This document shows positions 1 to 10,633 of a stretch of DNA of 40,310 nucleotides, in pieces. Made by a program: the position numbers and the translations under genes. Source of the DNA: Candidatus Planktophila sp. (GTDB lineage Bacteria > Actinomycetota > Actinomycetes > Nanopelagicales > Nanopelagicaceae); the NCBI GenBank assembly GCA_009691145.1, contig SHVG01000005.1, forward strand, positions 1 through 40,310. The letters run 5' to 3'. The stretch's first letter is position 1. Each line of letters opens with the position of its first letter. The notes beneath the pieces were generated by a model. That model was not told the origin of the DNA, searched no databases, and saw only the letters and a list, made by a program, of their open reading frames with translations.

Positions 1-1
1 T

Positions 2-187
2 GTTAACGAACTCGCTGCACGCGGTGCCCATGGTGTGACCTTTCACGATGATGATTTGATTCCATTTGGAAGCGATGAAGGCGCGCGTCGCACACACATC
101 GATCGTTTTAAGAAGGCACTTGCAGAAACCGGCATGAAAGTACCGATGGTCACTATGAGGGGGGTGATTTTTGTTCAACTTGTCTAA
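2..187 (+). pseudogene. xylA: xylose isomerase fragment (5' end outside window, 3' truncated)
   Basis: Frame 2 reads [51 protein letters not shown], matching the N-terminal region of actinobacterial XylA ([21 protein letters not shown]...[21 protein letters not shown]). It then diverges to [10 protein letters not shown] and stops at 185-187, long before the normal ~390 aa length. Confidence 0.8.
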
Positions 188-231
188 CGATTAGGTAACA
201 GTTAGTAAGCCTCTGAGGGTAACCTTGGCAA

Positions 232-1896
232 ATGTCGTCACAGGTAGAGCAGCTCGAAGCCGCGCTCAAGGCCGCTATTGGCAGAGCGATTTCAAATGGT
301 GAGATATCTGGGCAAAGCCCGCACTCCATCACGCTCGAGCGGCCAAAGAATCGAGACCATGGCGACTACGCGACATCGGTTGCGCTGCAGTTGGCAAAGG
401 CGGCTGGGAAAAATCCCCGCGAAGTTGCACAGATAATCCTTAATCAACTCAAGGGCCTCGATTCAATCTCTGCCTTAGATATTGCAGGGCCCGGCTTTAT
501 TAACATCACACTCAACCGCTCTAGTCAGGCCGAACTCATATCTATCATTTTAAAGGCTGGAAAAGATTTCGGTCACGGCAGTGCGCTCGCAGGAGTGCGA
601 ATCAATCTTGAGTTTATTAGTGCAAATCCAACTGGGCCTTTGCACTTAGGTCATACACGCTGGGCCGCAGTTGGCGATGCCTTAGGTCGAGTACTCAGTG
701 CAGCAGGCGCTGATGTCACTCGCGAGTTTTATATCAATGATCGCGGAAACCAAATGGATCTATTTGGAGCATCGGTTGAGGCAGCAGCCCTTGGCAAGGC
801 AATCCCAGTGGATGGCTATCAGGGCCAATACATCTCAGATCTTGCTGCACAGGTTGTCGCAGGTAATCCTGCAATTATCTCCCTACCTGAAGATGCACGA
901 CACCCAGCATTTCGCGAAGCGGCATATGCAGTGCAACTTAAAGATCAACAGCGCGTTTTAGATAACTTCGGTACGCATTTTGATATCTGGTTTTCAGAGC
1001 GCTCCCTGCATGATGAAGGTGCGGTCGAACACGGCGTAGAAAAACTTCGCACCAAGGGACATGTCTTTGAAGAAGAGGGTGCAACATGGCTGCGTACTAC
1101 TGACTTTGGCGATGATAAAGATCGCGTATTAACCAAGTCCGATGGCTCATTTACATATTTCTCATCCGATACCGCGTACTACATTAATAAGCGCGAACGC
1201 GGCTTTGATATCTGTATCTATATGTTGGGCGCAGACCACCACGGCTACGTTGGCCGGCTTAAAGCCACAGCTGCCTGTGCCGGTGATGACCCTGAATACA
1301 ACATTCATGTTTTGATTGGTCAGTTAGTAAAGATTATGGAGGGTGGGCAAGAGGTCAAACTCTCTAAGCGCGCCGGCACGATTATTACTCTGGAAGAGTT
1401 AGTGGAAAAAACTGGCGTCGATGCCGCCCGTTATACATTGATTAGATATCCAGTCGACACTCCAATGGTGATGGATATCGATGTCTTAAAGCGCAACACA
1501 AATGAGAACCCGGTGTATTACGTGCAGTATGCACATGCCCGCATCACCGCAGTTTTGCGCAACGCTGCCGAATTAAAGATCTCGGTGGATTTAAAGGGCT
1601 TCGATTCATCGCAGTTAACACATGATCGCGAAAATGAACTACTGGGCAAGCTGGCAGAGTTCCCTCGCGTCGTTGCATCTGCGGCAGAAATGCGCCAACC
1701 CCACCGTATCGCCCGCTATCTCGAGGATTTAGCTGGCACCTATCACGGCTTCTATGCCGATTGCCGCGTGCTACCGATGGGTGAAGAAAATGCAACTCCA
1801 TTGCACATAGCTCGACTACTACTCTGTACATCTACAAAAGTAGTGATCGCTAATGGTTTGGATTTACTAGGCGTGAGTGCACCAGAGAGGATGTAA
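232..1896 (+). CDS. argS: arginyl-tRNA synthetase
   Basis: 554 aa; class I signature HLGHTR (HIGH) and KLSKR (KMSKS-like); ISANPTGPLHLGH typical of ArgRS. Confidence 0.97.
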   Translation: MSSQVEQLEAALKAAIGRAISNGEISGQSPHSITLERPKNRDHGDYATSVALQLAKAAGKNPREVAQIILNQLKGLDSISALDIAGPGFINITLNRSSQAELISIILKAGKDFGHGSALAGVRINLEFISANPTGPLHLGHTRWAAVGDALGRVLSAAGADVTREFYINDRGNQMDLFGASVEAAALGKAIPVDGYQGQYISDLAAQVVAGNPAIISLPEDARHPAFREAAYAVQLKDQQRVLDNFGTHFDIWFSERSLHDEGAVEHGVEKLRTKGHVFEEEGATWLRTTDFGDDKDRVLTKSDGSFTYFSSDTAYYINKRERGFDICIYMLGADHHGYVGRLKATAACAGDDPEYNIHVLIGQLVKIMEGGQEVKLSKRAGTIITLEELVEKTGVDAARYTLIRYPVDTPMVMDIDVLKRNTNENPVYYVQYAHARITAVLRNAAELKISVDLKGFDSSQLTHDRENELLGKLAEFPRVVASAAEMRQPHRIARYLEDLAGTYHGFYADCRVLPMGEENATPLHIARLLLCTSTKVVIANGLDLLGVSAPERM

Positions 1897-1898
1897 CT

Positions 1899-3206
1899 AT
1901 GTGGTCCTCTAATGTTTCAACGGATGGCGAGCTTTCAATCTCTGGCATTACCGCAGCAAATCTGGCAAAAGAGTTTGCTACTCCAGCTTTTATTATGGAT
2001 GAGGCGGATTTTCGTGCCCGTGCAATCTCTTGGGATCAGGCCTTAAAGAGCGGCTTTGGCGAGAACGCCGGCACTGTGTACTACGCGGGTAAGGCATTTA
2101 TCTGTACCGAGGTCGCTCGCTGGATTAAAGATATTGGGATTGGCATCGATGTCTGTACTGGCGGAGAACTCGCGGTGGCACTTGCTGGGGGAGTTGATCC
2201 TTCAAAGATTGAAGTTCATGGCAACAATAAATCTTTAGCCGAGATCGATAGAGCTGTATCAGTTGGTGTTGGCACAATTGTAATTGATTCACTATATGAA
2301 ATCGAACGTGTTGCTGCATCGGCTACAAAGCATGGCAGAGTTCAGAGAGTCTTACTGCGTTTAACTCCAGGGATAGAAGCCCATACTCACGAATCAATTG
2401 CAACGGCCCACGAAGATGTCAAGTTTGGTTTCTCAATTGTAAGCGGTGCGGCATGGAAGGCGATCGAAGCAGTACGCGCGCATGCATCGATAGAGCTGCG
2501 CGGCTTTCACGCACATATTGGCTCCCAGATTTTAGACACTGACTCTTTTGAAATTAGCGCCGAGCGACTTATTGCACTGCTTGCTAAGTACCGTGATGCA
2601 TTTGGAGTGGAGCTACCCGAGCTGGGTTTAGGTGGGGGATATGGAATCCACTATCTTCCTGGTGATGAAGAGTTAGTGCCATCAGTTGTGATGCAGGCCC
2701 TTGCAACTGCAGTGGATACAAACTGCGCCTTACATAGTTTGAGCGTTCCAAAGATTGCAATCGAGCCAGGCCGAGCCATTGTTGGGCCAACAATGTTCAC
2801 TTTGTATGAGGTCGGCACCGTTAAAGATGTGACCCTTGAAAACGGGGATAACCGTCGTTACATATCTATTGATGGTGGGATGAGCGAGAATATTCGACCA
2901 GCGTTGTATGCAGCCGAATATACGGCTGTGCTAGCAAATCGGACGAGTAATGCAGCACTTATTTCATCTCGCTTAGTTGGAAAGCACTGCGAAACTGGCG
3001 ACATTCTGATTCGCGATATTGCATTAGCTAGTGACATTGCACCTGGTGACTTATTGGCCACCCCTGCAACTGGTGCATATGGGCGCAGCATGGCTAGCAA
3101 CTACAACCATCTTCCACGTCCCCCAGTTATTGCAGTTAAGAATGGAAAAGCCCGCGTGATTGTGCGCCGTGAGAGCGAGGCAGATCTGCTGGGATTGGAT
3201 ATTTAA
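1899..3206 (+). CDS. lysA: diaminopimelate decarboxylase
   Basis: 435 aa PLP-dependent group IV decarboxylase; YYAGKAF, HAHIGSQI, GGGYGIHY, EPGRAIVG motifs; adjacent to hom-thrC-thrB. Confidence 0.96.
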   Translation: MWSSNVSTDGELSISGITAANLAKEFATPAFIMDEADFRARAISWDQALKSGFGENAGTVYYAGKAFICTEVARWIKDIGIGIDVCTGGELAVALAGGVDPSKIEVHGNNKSLAEIDRAVSVGVGTIVIDSLYEIERVAASATKHGRVQRVLLRLTPGIEAHTHESIATAHEDVKFGFSIVSGAAWKAIEAVRAHASIELRGFHAHIGSQILDTDSFEISAERLIALLAKYRDAFGVELPELGLGGGYGIHYLPGDEELVPSVVMQALATAVDTNCALHSLSVPKIAIEPGRAIVGPTMFTLYEVGTVKDVTLENGDNRRYISIDGGMSENIRPALYAAEYTAVLANRTSNAALISSRLVGKHCETGDILIRDIALASDIAPGDLLATPATGAYGRSMASNYNHLPRPPVIAVKNGKARVIVRRESEADLLGLDI

Positions 3207-3240
3207 CGCCGTTACAGGCATCTGTGAAAGAATAACCCGC

Positions 3241-4536
3241 ATGGACGCGGCCTTGAAAACAATCTCAATAGGAATGCTTGGCGCCGGTGTTGTAGGCAGC
3301 CAAGTCGCCCGCCTGCTGCAATCTGATCGCCAAGAGCTCTCTGATCGCTCCGGTGCATTACTGGTTTTGAAAAGAGTCGGTGTACGTAGCAACGCCCCAC
3401 GCGAAGGCATTGATGCAGCGATGCTTACAACGGATTTACACTCCATTGTTACTGATCCCGAGATCAATATTGTTATCGAAGTTATGGGCGGCATCGAACC
3501 TGCCCGTACTTTAATTTTGGAGGCGATTAAAAATAAGAAGTCAGTAATCACCGCCAATAAGGCGCTACTTGCAACACATGGACACGAACTCTTTAACGCC
3601 GCCGATGCTGCAAAAGTAGATCTCTATTACGAGGCGGCCGTTGCAGGTGCGATTCCTATTATCCGTTCAATGCGAGAATCCCTGGCTGGAGATCAGATCA
3701 CCCGAGTCATGGGAATTGTGAACGGAACAACTAACTATATTTTGACCAAGATGCATGAAGAAGGTCGCGAGTTCGCCGATGTATTAAAAGAGGCGCAAGC
3801 TTTAGGGTACGCCGAAGCCGATCCAACTGCCGATGTCGAGGGCCATGATGCCGCTGCCAAGGCTGCACTATTGGCGAGTTTGGCTTTCCACAGCACAGTC
3901 ACAATCGATGAGGTGTACTGCGAGGGAATCTCGAAGATTTCAATCGATGATGTAAACGCTGCAAAGTCTATGAGCGCAGTCATCAAGCTTCTGGCTATCG
4001 CTGAACTTACCCTCAATGATGAGATTTCAGTACGTGTACACCCAGTGATCTTGCCGAACTCGCATCCGCTTGCCTCTGTCCGCAATGCATTTAACGCCGT
4101 GTATGTTGAATCAGAGGCCGCTGGAGAGTTGATGTTTTACGGACGCGGAGCTGGGGGTGCACCAACTGCATCGGCGATATTAGGCGATTTAGTTGCAGTC
4201 ACACGTCACCGTGCATATTCAACGGTTGGGTACGGCGAATCTGATTACGCCGATTTAGATATCGCACCTATCGGTGAAGTTAAGTCCCAGTTCTTTGTGC
4301 GCTTACATGTGGCAGATAAATCAGGTGTTTTAGCAGCTATCGCTCAGACTTTTGCGAGTGAAGATATTTCAATTCAAACCGTTCGTCAGGCAGGCATGGG
4401 TCAAGATGCAGAGCTCGTTGTCGTAACTCACGCAGCATCTGAAGCCTCACTAACTGCATGTGTAAAGAAGTTGTCTGCAATGGATATTGTCAGCACAGTT
4501 GAATCAGTGATTCGTGTCGAAGGAGCGGTCTCTTAA
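3241..4536 (+). CDS. hom: homoserine dehydrogenase (with C-terminal ACT domain)
   Basis: IGMLGAGVVGSQVARLL Rossmann start; VNGTTNYILTKM; C-terminal ACT-like region. Start placed at ATG 3241 rather than 3160 (which lies inside lysA). Confidence 0.96.
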   Translation: MDAALKTISIGMLGAGVVGSQVARLLQSDRQELSDRSGALLVLKRVGVRSNAPREGIDAAMLTTDLHSIVTDPEINIVIEVMGGIEPARTLILEAIKNKKSVITANKALLATHGHELFNAADAAKVDLYYEAAVAGAIPIIRSMRESLAGDQITRVMGIVNGTTNYILTKMHEEGREFADVLKEAQALGYAEADPTADVEGHDAAAKAALLASLAFHSTVTIDEVYCEGISKISIDDVNAAKSMSAVIKLLAIAELTLNDEISVRVHPVILPNSHPLASVRNAFNAVYVESEAAGELMFYGRGAGGAPTASAILGDLVAVTRHRAYSTVGYGESDYADLDIAPIGEVKSQFFVRLHVADKSGVLAAIAQTFASEDISIQTVRQAGMGQDAELVVVTHAASEASLTACVKKLSAMDIVSTVESVIRVEGAVS

Positions 4537-5622
4537 ATGGCAATCTTCGGCTCCGAGCACAAAGGCGCTCATCAATGGCGCGGAGTAATCGAGGAGTATC
4601 GTCACCGCTTACCAGTTAATGCAAACACTCCAATTATCTCTTTGCGCGAAGGTGGTACCCCACTTATTTATGCCGCTTTTCTCTCAGAGTTATTAGGTAA
4701 CAACGTATGGATTAAATACGAGGGCCTTAATCCAACTGGGTCATTTAAAGATCGCGGAATGACCATGGCGATTTCTAAAGCGGCCGAAGATGGAGCAAAG
4801 GTAGTAATTTGTGCATCAACTGGAAATACTTCGGCCTCGGCCGCTGCCTATGCAGTCAAAGCTGGTATGACTCCGGCCGTGCTCATTCCTAAAGGAAAAA
4901 TCGCTATGGGCAAGTTAGCCCAGGCCGTAATTCATAACTCAAAAATTTTGCAGGTAAATGGAAACTTCGATGACTGCTTAACTCTTGCCCGGGAATTATC
5001 TGAAAACTATCCAGTGGCACTTGTTAACTCGGTCAATCCATTTCGCATTGAAGGACAAAAGACGGCAGCCTTTGAAGTTGTCGATATGTTAGGAAATGCC
5101 CCTGATATTCACGCACTGCCCGTTGGCAATGCTGGCAATATCACCGCTTATTGGAAGGGCTACAAGGAGTACAACAGCGATGGCATGTCGACGCGTTTGC
5201 CTGCGATGTATGGCTTTCAGGCTGCAGGCTCGGCGCCGATTGTTAAGGGCAAGATCGTTAAGAACCCAGAAACAATTGCCACTGCAATCCGCATTGGAAA
5301 TCCAGCCTCTTGGGCGCAGGCAGTAGATGCCCGTGATTCTTCAGGTGGCCTCATTGATTGCGTTACTGATCGAGAAATCCTCAGCGCATACCGTTTAATT
5401 GCAGCTAAAGAGGGAGTCTTCGTGGAGCCATCATCGGCTGCAGGCTTAGCTGGACTTATTAAATACAAGAAGGCCGGCAAACTGCCCAAAGATAAGACAA
5501 TCGTTATCACTGTTACTGGCCATGGATTAAAAGATATTTCGCATGCTCTAGAGAGTGCAAAGAAGCCGGTAGTTGTTCCAGTAAATATTAAAGCCGCCGC
5601 AAAGGCGTTAGGCCTTATCTAA
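4537..5622 (+). CDS. thrC: threonine synthase
   Basis: 361 aa PLP fold-type [27 protein letters not shown]; abuts hom stop. Confidence 0.97.
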   Translation: MAIFGSEHKGAHQWRGVIEEYRHRLPVNANTPIISLREGGTPLIYAAFLSELLGNNVWIKYEGLNPTGSFKDRGMTMAISKAAEDGAKVVICASTGNTSASAAAYAVKAGMTPAVLIPKGKIAMGKLAQAVIHNSKILQVNGNFDDCLTLARELSENYPVALVNSVNPFRIEGQKTAAFEVVDMLGNAPDIHALPVGNAGNITAYWKGYKEYNSDGMSTRLPAMYGFQAAGSAPIVKGKIVKNPETIATAIRIGNPASWAQAVDARDSSGGLIDCVTDREILSAYRLIAAKEGVFVEPSSAAGLAGLIKYKKAGKLPKDKTIVITVTGHGLKDISHALESAKKPVVVPVNIKAAAKALGLI

Positions 5623-5623
5623 G

Positions 5624-6547
5624 ATGAAACCGACTTTTAAAGCCCAAGCTATGCAGGTGCAAGTACCTGCAACGAGCGCCAATTTAGGGCCAGGCTTTGA
5701 CAGTTTAGGTTTGGCCCTTGCTATGTACGATAGATACATTGCCCAGGTTTTAGATGAACAGGTAATTGATATCGATATAACTGGTGAAGGCGCAGATACG
5801 CTGCCGCGCAATGAAAAGAATTTAGTTCTTAAATCGATGTACAAGGGCTTTGAGTTTCTTGGAGGCAAGCCCCGCGGTATTGCACTGCGCGCATTAAATG
5901 TGATTCCACACAGTCGTGGCCTTGGATCATCGGCCAGTGCAATCATTGGCGGGTTATCACTTGCGCGTGCACTTGTCTTAGGCGGCAATGAGCGCATGAG
6001 CAATGACGATATGTTGAACTTGGCCAATGAGATGGAGGGCCATCCCGATAACGTTGCCGCCACAATTTTCGGCGGAGCAACCATTGCCTGGCAAGAGATA
6101 CAGCACGGTCACAACGTTGCATTATCTGTACAGCTAGAAGTTGATCCACGAATAAGCGCCGTTGCATTTGTTCCATCGACATCGGTTTCAACATCAAAAG
6201 CGCGCAAAATGCTCCCTGATTTAATCACGCATGGAGATGCCATAAAGAACTCGGCCAACACGGCCTTGCTCGTACATGCATTGCAACACCGTCCAGATTT
6301 ATTGCATACGGCAACGCAGGATTTCCTGCACCAGTCTTATCGCGCCGATGCAATGCCCGCCACATTTGCTCTTCTGATGAAGCTTCGCAAGGCAGGGGTC
6401 GCCGCCTTTATCTCTGGGGCAGGTCCGACACTTCTAGTTCTACATACCGGGGGCTCGGCCGAAGTTGAAGAGCTCACTCGCGCCGCAGGCGATAAATTCT
6501 CCGCTATGGCCCTTGGGGTATCTCGCACTGGTGCCAGCCTAGTTTGA
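5624..6547 (+). CDS. thrB: homoserine kinase
   Basis: GHMP kinase; PATSANLGPGFDSLGLAL and RGLGSSASAIIGGL motifs; hom-thrC-thrB order. Confidence 0.97.
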   Translation: MKPTFKAQAMQVQVPATSANLGPGFDSLGLALAMYDRYIAQVLDEQVIDIDITGEGADTLPRNEKNLVLKSMYKGFEFLGGKPRGIALRALNVIPHSRGLGSSASAIIGGLSLARALVLGGNERMSNDDMLNLANEMEGHPDNVAATIFGGATIAWQEIQHGHNVALSVQLEVDPRISAVAFVPSTSVSTSKARKMLPDLITHGDAIKNSANTALLVHALQHRPDLLHTATQDFLHQSYRADAMPATFALLMKLRKAGVAAFISGAGPTLLVLHTGGSAEVEELTRAAGDKFSAMALGVSRTGASLV

Positions 6548-6704
6548 GGCTAAATTTTGTCCTTCCGCAGGTTGACTGCTAACATTTAGGCATCTGCTAG
6601 GCCTTTTATATCGGCCAGATACACATCAGATACATCAAGAAAAACAATCCACGGTTTCACGGGTTACAAATATGAGCCCATAAACCAATAGTGAAAAGAA
6701 ACAG

Positions 6705-8258
6705 ATGACAACAACAGAAGAGCCAGTACGTTTACAGAGTCCAGAGCTTGCCGCAATGACGCTACTAAAGTTAAAAACTGTGGCAACACAGTTAGGTGTC
6801 GATGGCGCAGCCAGGATGAAAAAGGATGCATTAGTGGAAGCGATCGTCGATTTACAGGCTAAGAATCGCGAAGCGGCCAAGGCTGAACGTGAAGCGCGCC
6901 GCGAGGCACGCAATAACCGCAAGAAAGAGAGCAAGCCAGCTGCTAACACCACACAAGATTCAGATAATGCCTCAAATGATGATGCACCATCGAGCAACAA
7001 CGATCGCGGCAGCCGCCACGATCGCCACGATCGTGGACGTGGACGTGATCGCAACCGCGACCGCAATAATCGCGACCGTGCACCACGTGAAGAGCGCGAG
7101 CCAGTCCTGAGCGAAGATGATGTCTTAGTACCAGTGAATGGTCTATTAGATATCCTCGATAGCTACGGCTTTATCCGCACCTCTGGCTATTTGCCAGGAC
7201 CAAATGATGTTTATGTAACTCTGCAGCAGGTGCGCCGTAACGGACTGCGCAAAGGCGATGTTGTTACAGGTCAAGTGCGCCAAGCCCGTGAAGGTGAGCG
7301 CAAAGAGAAGTTCAACGCACTTATTACTCTTGAAACCGTCAATGGAATGAGCCCCGATGAGGCGCGCAGCCGTGTCGAATTCGGCAAGCTAACTCCGCTT
7401 TATCCTCAGGAGCGTTTGCGCCTTGAGACCGAGCCAAATGTTCTTACAACTCGTGTAATCGATTTGATTGCGCCCATCGGTAAGGGTCAACGTGGCCTTA
7501 TCGTTTCGCCTCCAAAGGCTGGTAAGACAATGGTTCTTCAAGCAATTGCTAACGCCATTACAACAAACAACCCAGAGTGCCACTTGATGGTTGTTCTAGT
7601 TGATGAGCGCCCTGAAGAAGTCACAGATATGCAGCGATCAGTTAAGGGCGAGGTCATTGCCTCTACTTTTGACCGCCCAGCAGATGATCACACAACGATT
7701 GCAGAGCTTGCTATCGAGCGCGCAAAGCGTTTGGTTGAACTCGGTCACGATGTAGTTGTTCTTCTCGACTCAATTACTCGTTTGGGCCGCGCATATAACA
7801 TCTCTGCTCCCGCATCAGGTCGCATTCTCTCCGGTGGTGTCGATTCAGCTGCTTTGTATCCACCTAAGAAGTTCTTTGGTGCTGCACGCAATATCGAAGA
7901 TGGTGGATCACTCACAATCCTTGCAACAGCACTTGTTGATACAGGCTCTCGCATGGATGAAGTTATCTTCGAAGAGTTCAAGGGCACTGGAAACATGGAG
8001 CTAATTCTGGATCGTCGCCTTGCAGATAAGCGAATCTTTCCAGCTGTTAACGTTGTTGCATCGGGTACACGTAAGGAAGAAATCCTTATGGGATCAGAGG
8101 AGCTCAACATTGTCTGGAAGCTACGTCGCGTCTTGCACGCGCTAGAGCCACAAGCCGCCCTCGAACTGTTATTAGAGAAGATGAAGGGCACTAAATCTAA
8201 CGTCGAGTTCTTGATGCAGATTCAGAAGACAACTTCTGGCCCTGATGACAGCAAGTAA
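6705..8258 (+). CDS. rho: transcription termination factor Rho
   Basis: 517 aa; [14 protein letters not shown] Walker [15 protein letters not shown]-terminal Rho domain, then an RNA-binding-like Arg/Asp/Asn-rich insertion as in other actinobacterial Rho. Confidence 0.97.
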   Translation: MTTTEEPVRLQSPELAAMTLLKLKTVATQLGVDGAARMKKDALVEAIVDLQAKNREAAKAEREARREARNNRKKESKPAANTTQDSDNASNDDAPSSNNDRGSRHDRHDRGRGRDRNRDRNNRDRAPREEREPVLSEDDVLVPVNGLLDILDSYGFIRTSGYLPGPNDVYVTLQQVRRNGLRKGDVVTGQVRQAREGERKEKFNALITLETVNGMSPDEARSRVEFGKLTPLYPQERLRLETEPNVLTTRVIDLIAPIGKGQRGLIVSPPKAGKTMVLQAIANAITTNNPECHLMVVLVDERPEEVTDMQRSVKGEVIASTFDRPADDHTTIAELAIERAKRLVELGHDVVVLLDSITRLGRAYNISAPASGRILSGGVDSAALYPPKKFFGAARNIEDGGSLTILATALVDTGSRMDEVIFEEFKGTGNMELILDRRLADKRIFPAVNVVASGTRKEEILMGSEELNIVWKLRRVLHALEPQAALELLLEKMKGTKSNVEFLMQIQKTTSGPDDSK

Positions 8259-8368
8259 ATAGGCGTAAATTTCATAAAAGTTGGGCTTTGCCCCTACTCT
8301 TATCCACGTTAACCACTCCGTTTGGTTCACTCGCTAGCCGAGATCCAAACACGAAAAAGGGAAGAACT

Positions 8369-8590
8369 ATGAAGCCAGAGATCCACCCAGAGTACAAAGA
8401 GACCCAAGTAACCTGTGGTTGCGGCGAGAAGTTTGTAACTCGCTCAACAGTTGCCAGCGGTTCAATCTATGTTGAAGTCTGTTCTGTATGCCACCCGTTC
8501 TACACAGGTAAGCAGCGCATCCTTGATACTGGTGGTCGCGTGGCTAAGTTCGAAGAGCGCTTCGGAAAAAAGACGACCGACGCAAAGTAG
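8369..8590 (+). CDS. rpmE: 50S ribosomal protein L31 (zinc-binding C+ type)
   Basis: [22 protein letters not shown]...[15 protein letters not shown]; Cys motifs of C+ L31. ATG 8369 preceded by GGGAAG; the ORF start at 8288 is not supported. Confidence 0.95.
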   Translation: MKPEIHPEYKETQVTCGCGEKFVTRSTVASGSIYVEVCSVCHPFYTGKQRILDTGGRVAKFEERFGKKTTDAK

Positions 8591-8602
8591 CTTTTTTAAG
8601 AG

Positions 8603-8641
8603 ACCGCATCGCAGCCTTAACGGTTGCGGCCGCGGTTTTTT
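8603..8641 (+). terminator. Rho-independent terminator after rpmE
   Basis: ACCGC-AT-CGCAGCC-TTAAC-GGTTGCG-GCC-GCGGT followed by TTTTTTATTT: two stacked stems (5 bp and 7 bp with one G-T) and a T-tract. Confidence 0.85.
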
Positions 8642-8693
8642 ATTTCCCCCATAATTTCTAGTACCACCTAACGTGAAGATAAGGAGAAGCCAC

Positions 8694-9776
8694 ATGAGTA
8701 ACGATCGCTTTGCATCAGCCCATGAGATGGTTCGCGAATACGCCGAGCTTGAAGCACAGATGGCCGATCCGACTATTCACGATGATCAAAACAATGCCCG
8801 CAAACTTGGCCGTCGTTATGCCCAACTTGGTCCAGTTGTTGCAGGATTTAAAGCCTGGAAATCAGCTGAAGATGATTTGCTTGCCGCTAAAGAGTTAGCG
8901 CTAGTTGATGCCGATTTTGCATCTGAGATCCCAGCGCTCGAGACAGCTGCAGTTGCCGCCGCAGAGAAGTTAGAAGAGTTATTGCTGCCACGTGACCCTA
9001 ACGATGATCGCGATGTAATTTTGGAGGTTAAAGCTGGCGCTGGCGGAGATGAGTCTGCAATCTTTGCCGGAGATTTACTGCGCATGTATATGCGATATGC
9101 CGAGCGCCATAATTGGAAAGTTGAAATTATCAATGCCACCGAAAGTGAAATGGGTGGCTACAAAGATATTTCAGTGGGAGTTAAATCAAAGGGGGTTCCT
9201 GCCCCAGGTGAGTCTCCGTATGCGCGTCTTAAATTCGAAGGTGGAGTACACCGAGTACAGCGCGTGCCAGAGACTGAGAGTCAAGGCCGTATCCATACAT
9301 CGGCAGCTGGTGTTTTAATCTTGCCAGAGGCTGAAGAGATCGATGTTGAGTTAAATATGAATGATGTACGCGTTGATGTTTTTCGCTCATCGGGCCCTGG
9401 CGGACAGTCGGTTAATACAACCGACTCTGCAGTGCGTTTAACCCACCTACCAACGGGCATTGTTGTCTCTTGTCAGAACGAGAAGAGCCAGCTGCAAAAT
9501 AAAGAGTCGGCACTTCGTATTCTGCGTGCACGCCTGCTGGCTGCAGCCCAAGAGGCGCAGGAAGCAGCGGCATCGGCCGAGCGCAAAAGCCAGGTACGCA
9601 CGGTCGATAGATCAGAGCGAATCCGAACATATAACTATCCTGAAAACCGTATTAGTGATCACCGAGTCAATTACAAGTCAAATAATTTAGATGCAGTATT
9701 AAATGGCGATCTCGATGACATGATCCAAACTCTAATCGATGCCGACAAAGCCGCACGTTTAGCTCATACGAAGTAA
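8694..9776 (+). CDS. prfA: peptide chain release factor 1
   Basis: GGQ motif in [38 protein letters not shown] region. ATG 8694 has an AAGGAG RBS. Confidence 0.97.
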   Translation: MSNDRFASAHEMVREYAELEAQMADPTIHDDQNNARKLGRRYAQLGPVVAGFKAWKSAEDDLLAAKELALVDADFASEIPALETAAVAAAEKLEELLLPRDPNDDRDVILEVKAGAGGDESAIFAGDLLRMYMRYAERHNWKVEIINATESEMGGYKDISVGVKSKGVPAPGESPYARLKFEGGVHRVQRVPETESQGRIHTSAAGVLILPEAEEIDVELNMNDVRVDVFRSSGPGGQSVNTTDSAVRLTHLPTGIVVSCQNEKSQLQNKESALRILRARLLAAAQEAQEAAASAERKSQVRTVDRSERIRTYNYPENRISDHRVNYKSNNLDAVLNGDLDDMIQTLIDADKAARLAHTK

Positions 9777-9782
9777 AGCTTC

Positions 9783-10631
9783 ATGGATATCAAGGCCTTA
9801 CTTCGTAATGCAAAATCACAGTTGGCCGAATCGCAGATATCGCAGGTCGATGCCGAGCATTTATTAGCCCATGTATTAGGTATCTCCCGGATGGATCTGC
9901 ACAACCCAGTTCTCATTGAAACGACTCTCGCAGCAGTCAGTGATAGCGATGTTATCGAGGAGCAGTTCCTTACTGTGTTGGACCGACGCATCAATCACGA
10001 GCCACTGCAATATCTCACTGGTATTGCACCCTTTAGATATTTAGAGATTGAAGTTGGCCCAGGTGTTTTAGTTCCACGCCCAGAGTCAGAGTTGTTAGTT
10101 GATGCTGTGTTAACGCATATTAAGAATCTGCCAGCTCCAGTGAGCGTAATTGATTTAGGTGCAGGGTCAGGGGCTTTGGCGCTAGCGATTGCAACTGAGG
10201 CACCAGATACTCGCGTGATTGCAGTTGAAAAATCTCCCGAGGCGATTTACTGGCTCAAGAAAAACGTTTCGGTTATTGCCGAGAACGTGCGCGTAGTCGA
10301 AGGTGATGTCGCCGATGCCTTGCCCGGAATTAAATGCGATGTTGTCATCGCTAATCCTCCATACACTCCAGATGCTCAGGCCTTGCCGCGCGATGTCGCC
10401 GGCTTTGAGCCTCATGCCGCCCTCTTTGGTGGACCAACCGGGATGGAACTGCCAAAGATTTTTATTATTGCAGCGGCTCGACTACTAAAGTCTGCGGGGG
10501 TATTGGTTATCGAACATACCGAAGAGCAGGGGGCAGATATAGCTGCTGAATTAACGCTAGATTTTGCGAGTATTACACTCCATGATGATCTGGTTGGTCG
10601 TCCACGATGGACTAGTGCGGTGAGGAGGTAA
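9783..10631 (+). CDS. prmC: release factor glutamine methyltransferase
   Basis: SAM-MTase with VIDLGAGSGALALAIA and VVIANPPYTPD; located directly after prfA. Confidence 0.94.
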   Translation: MDIKALLRNAKSQLAESQISQVDAEHLLAHVLGISRMDLHNPVLIETTLAAVSDSDVIEEQFLTVLDRRINHEPLQYLTGIAPFRYLEIEVGPGVLVPRPESELLVDAVLTHIKNLPAPVSVIDLGAGSGALALAIATEAPDTRVIAVEKSPEAIYWLKKNVSVIAENVRVVEGDVADALPGIKCDVVIANPPYTPDAQALPRDVAGFEPHAALFGGPTGMELPKIFIIAAARLLKSAGVLVIEHTEEQGADIAAELTLDFASITLHDDLVGRPRWTSAVRR

Positions 10632-10633
10632 TC

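Noticed and set aside
3051-3557. 168-aa minus ORF across the lysA-hom junction
   Set aside because: Overlaps two well-supported genes; no recognisable domain.
1899-6547. lysA-hom-thrC-thrB cluster as unusual
   Set aside because: Common actinobacterial arrangement next to argS and rho.
7015-7090. GATCGC-rich repeats as a possible DNA uptake or methylation cluster
   Set aside because: Explained by Arg/Asp codons of the Rho insertion.
7745-8191. 148-aa antisense ORF in rho
   Set aside because: Shadow of the strongly conserved rho coding frame; low-complexity Ser/Arg composition.
8283-8294. GGGC-TTT-GCCC hairpin between rho and rpmE as a terminator
   Set aside because: Stem of only 4 bp with no T-tract. 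A leader role for rpmE is possible but unsupported.
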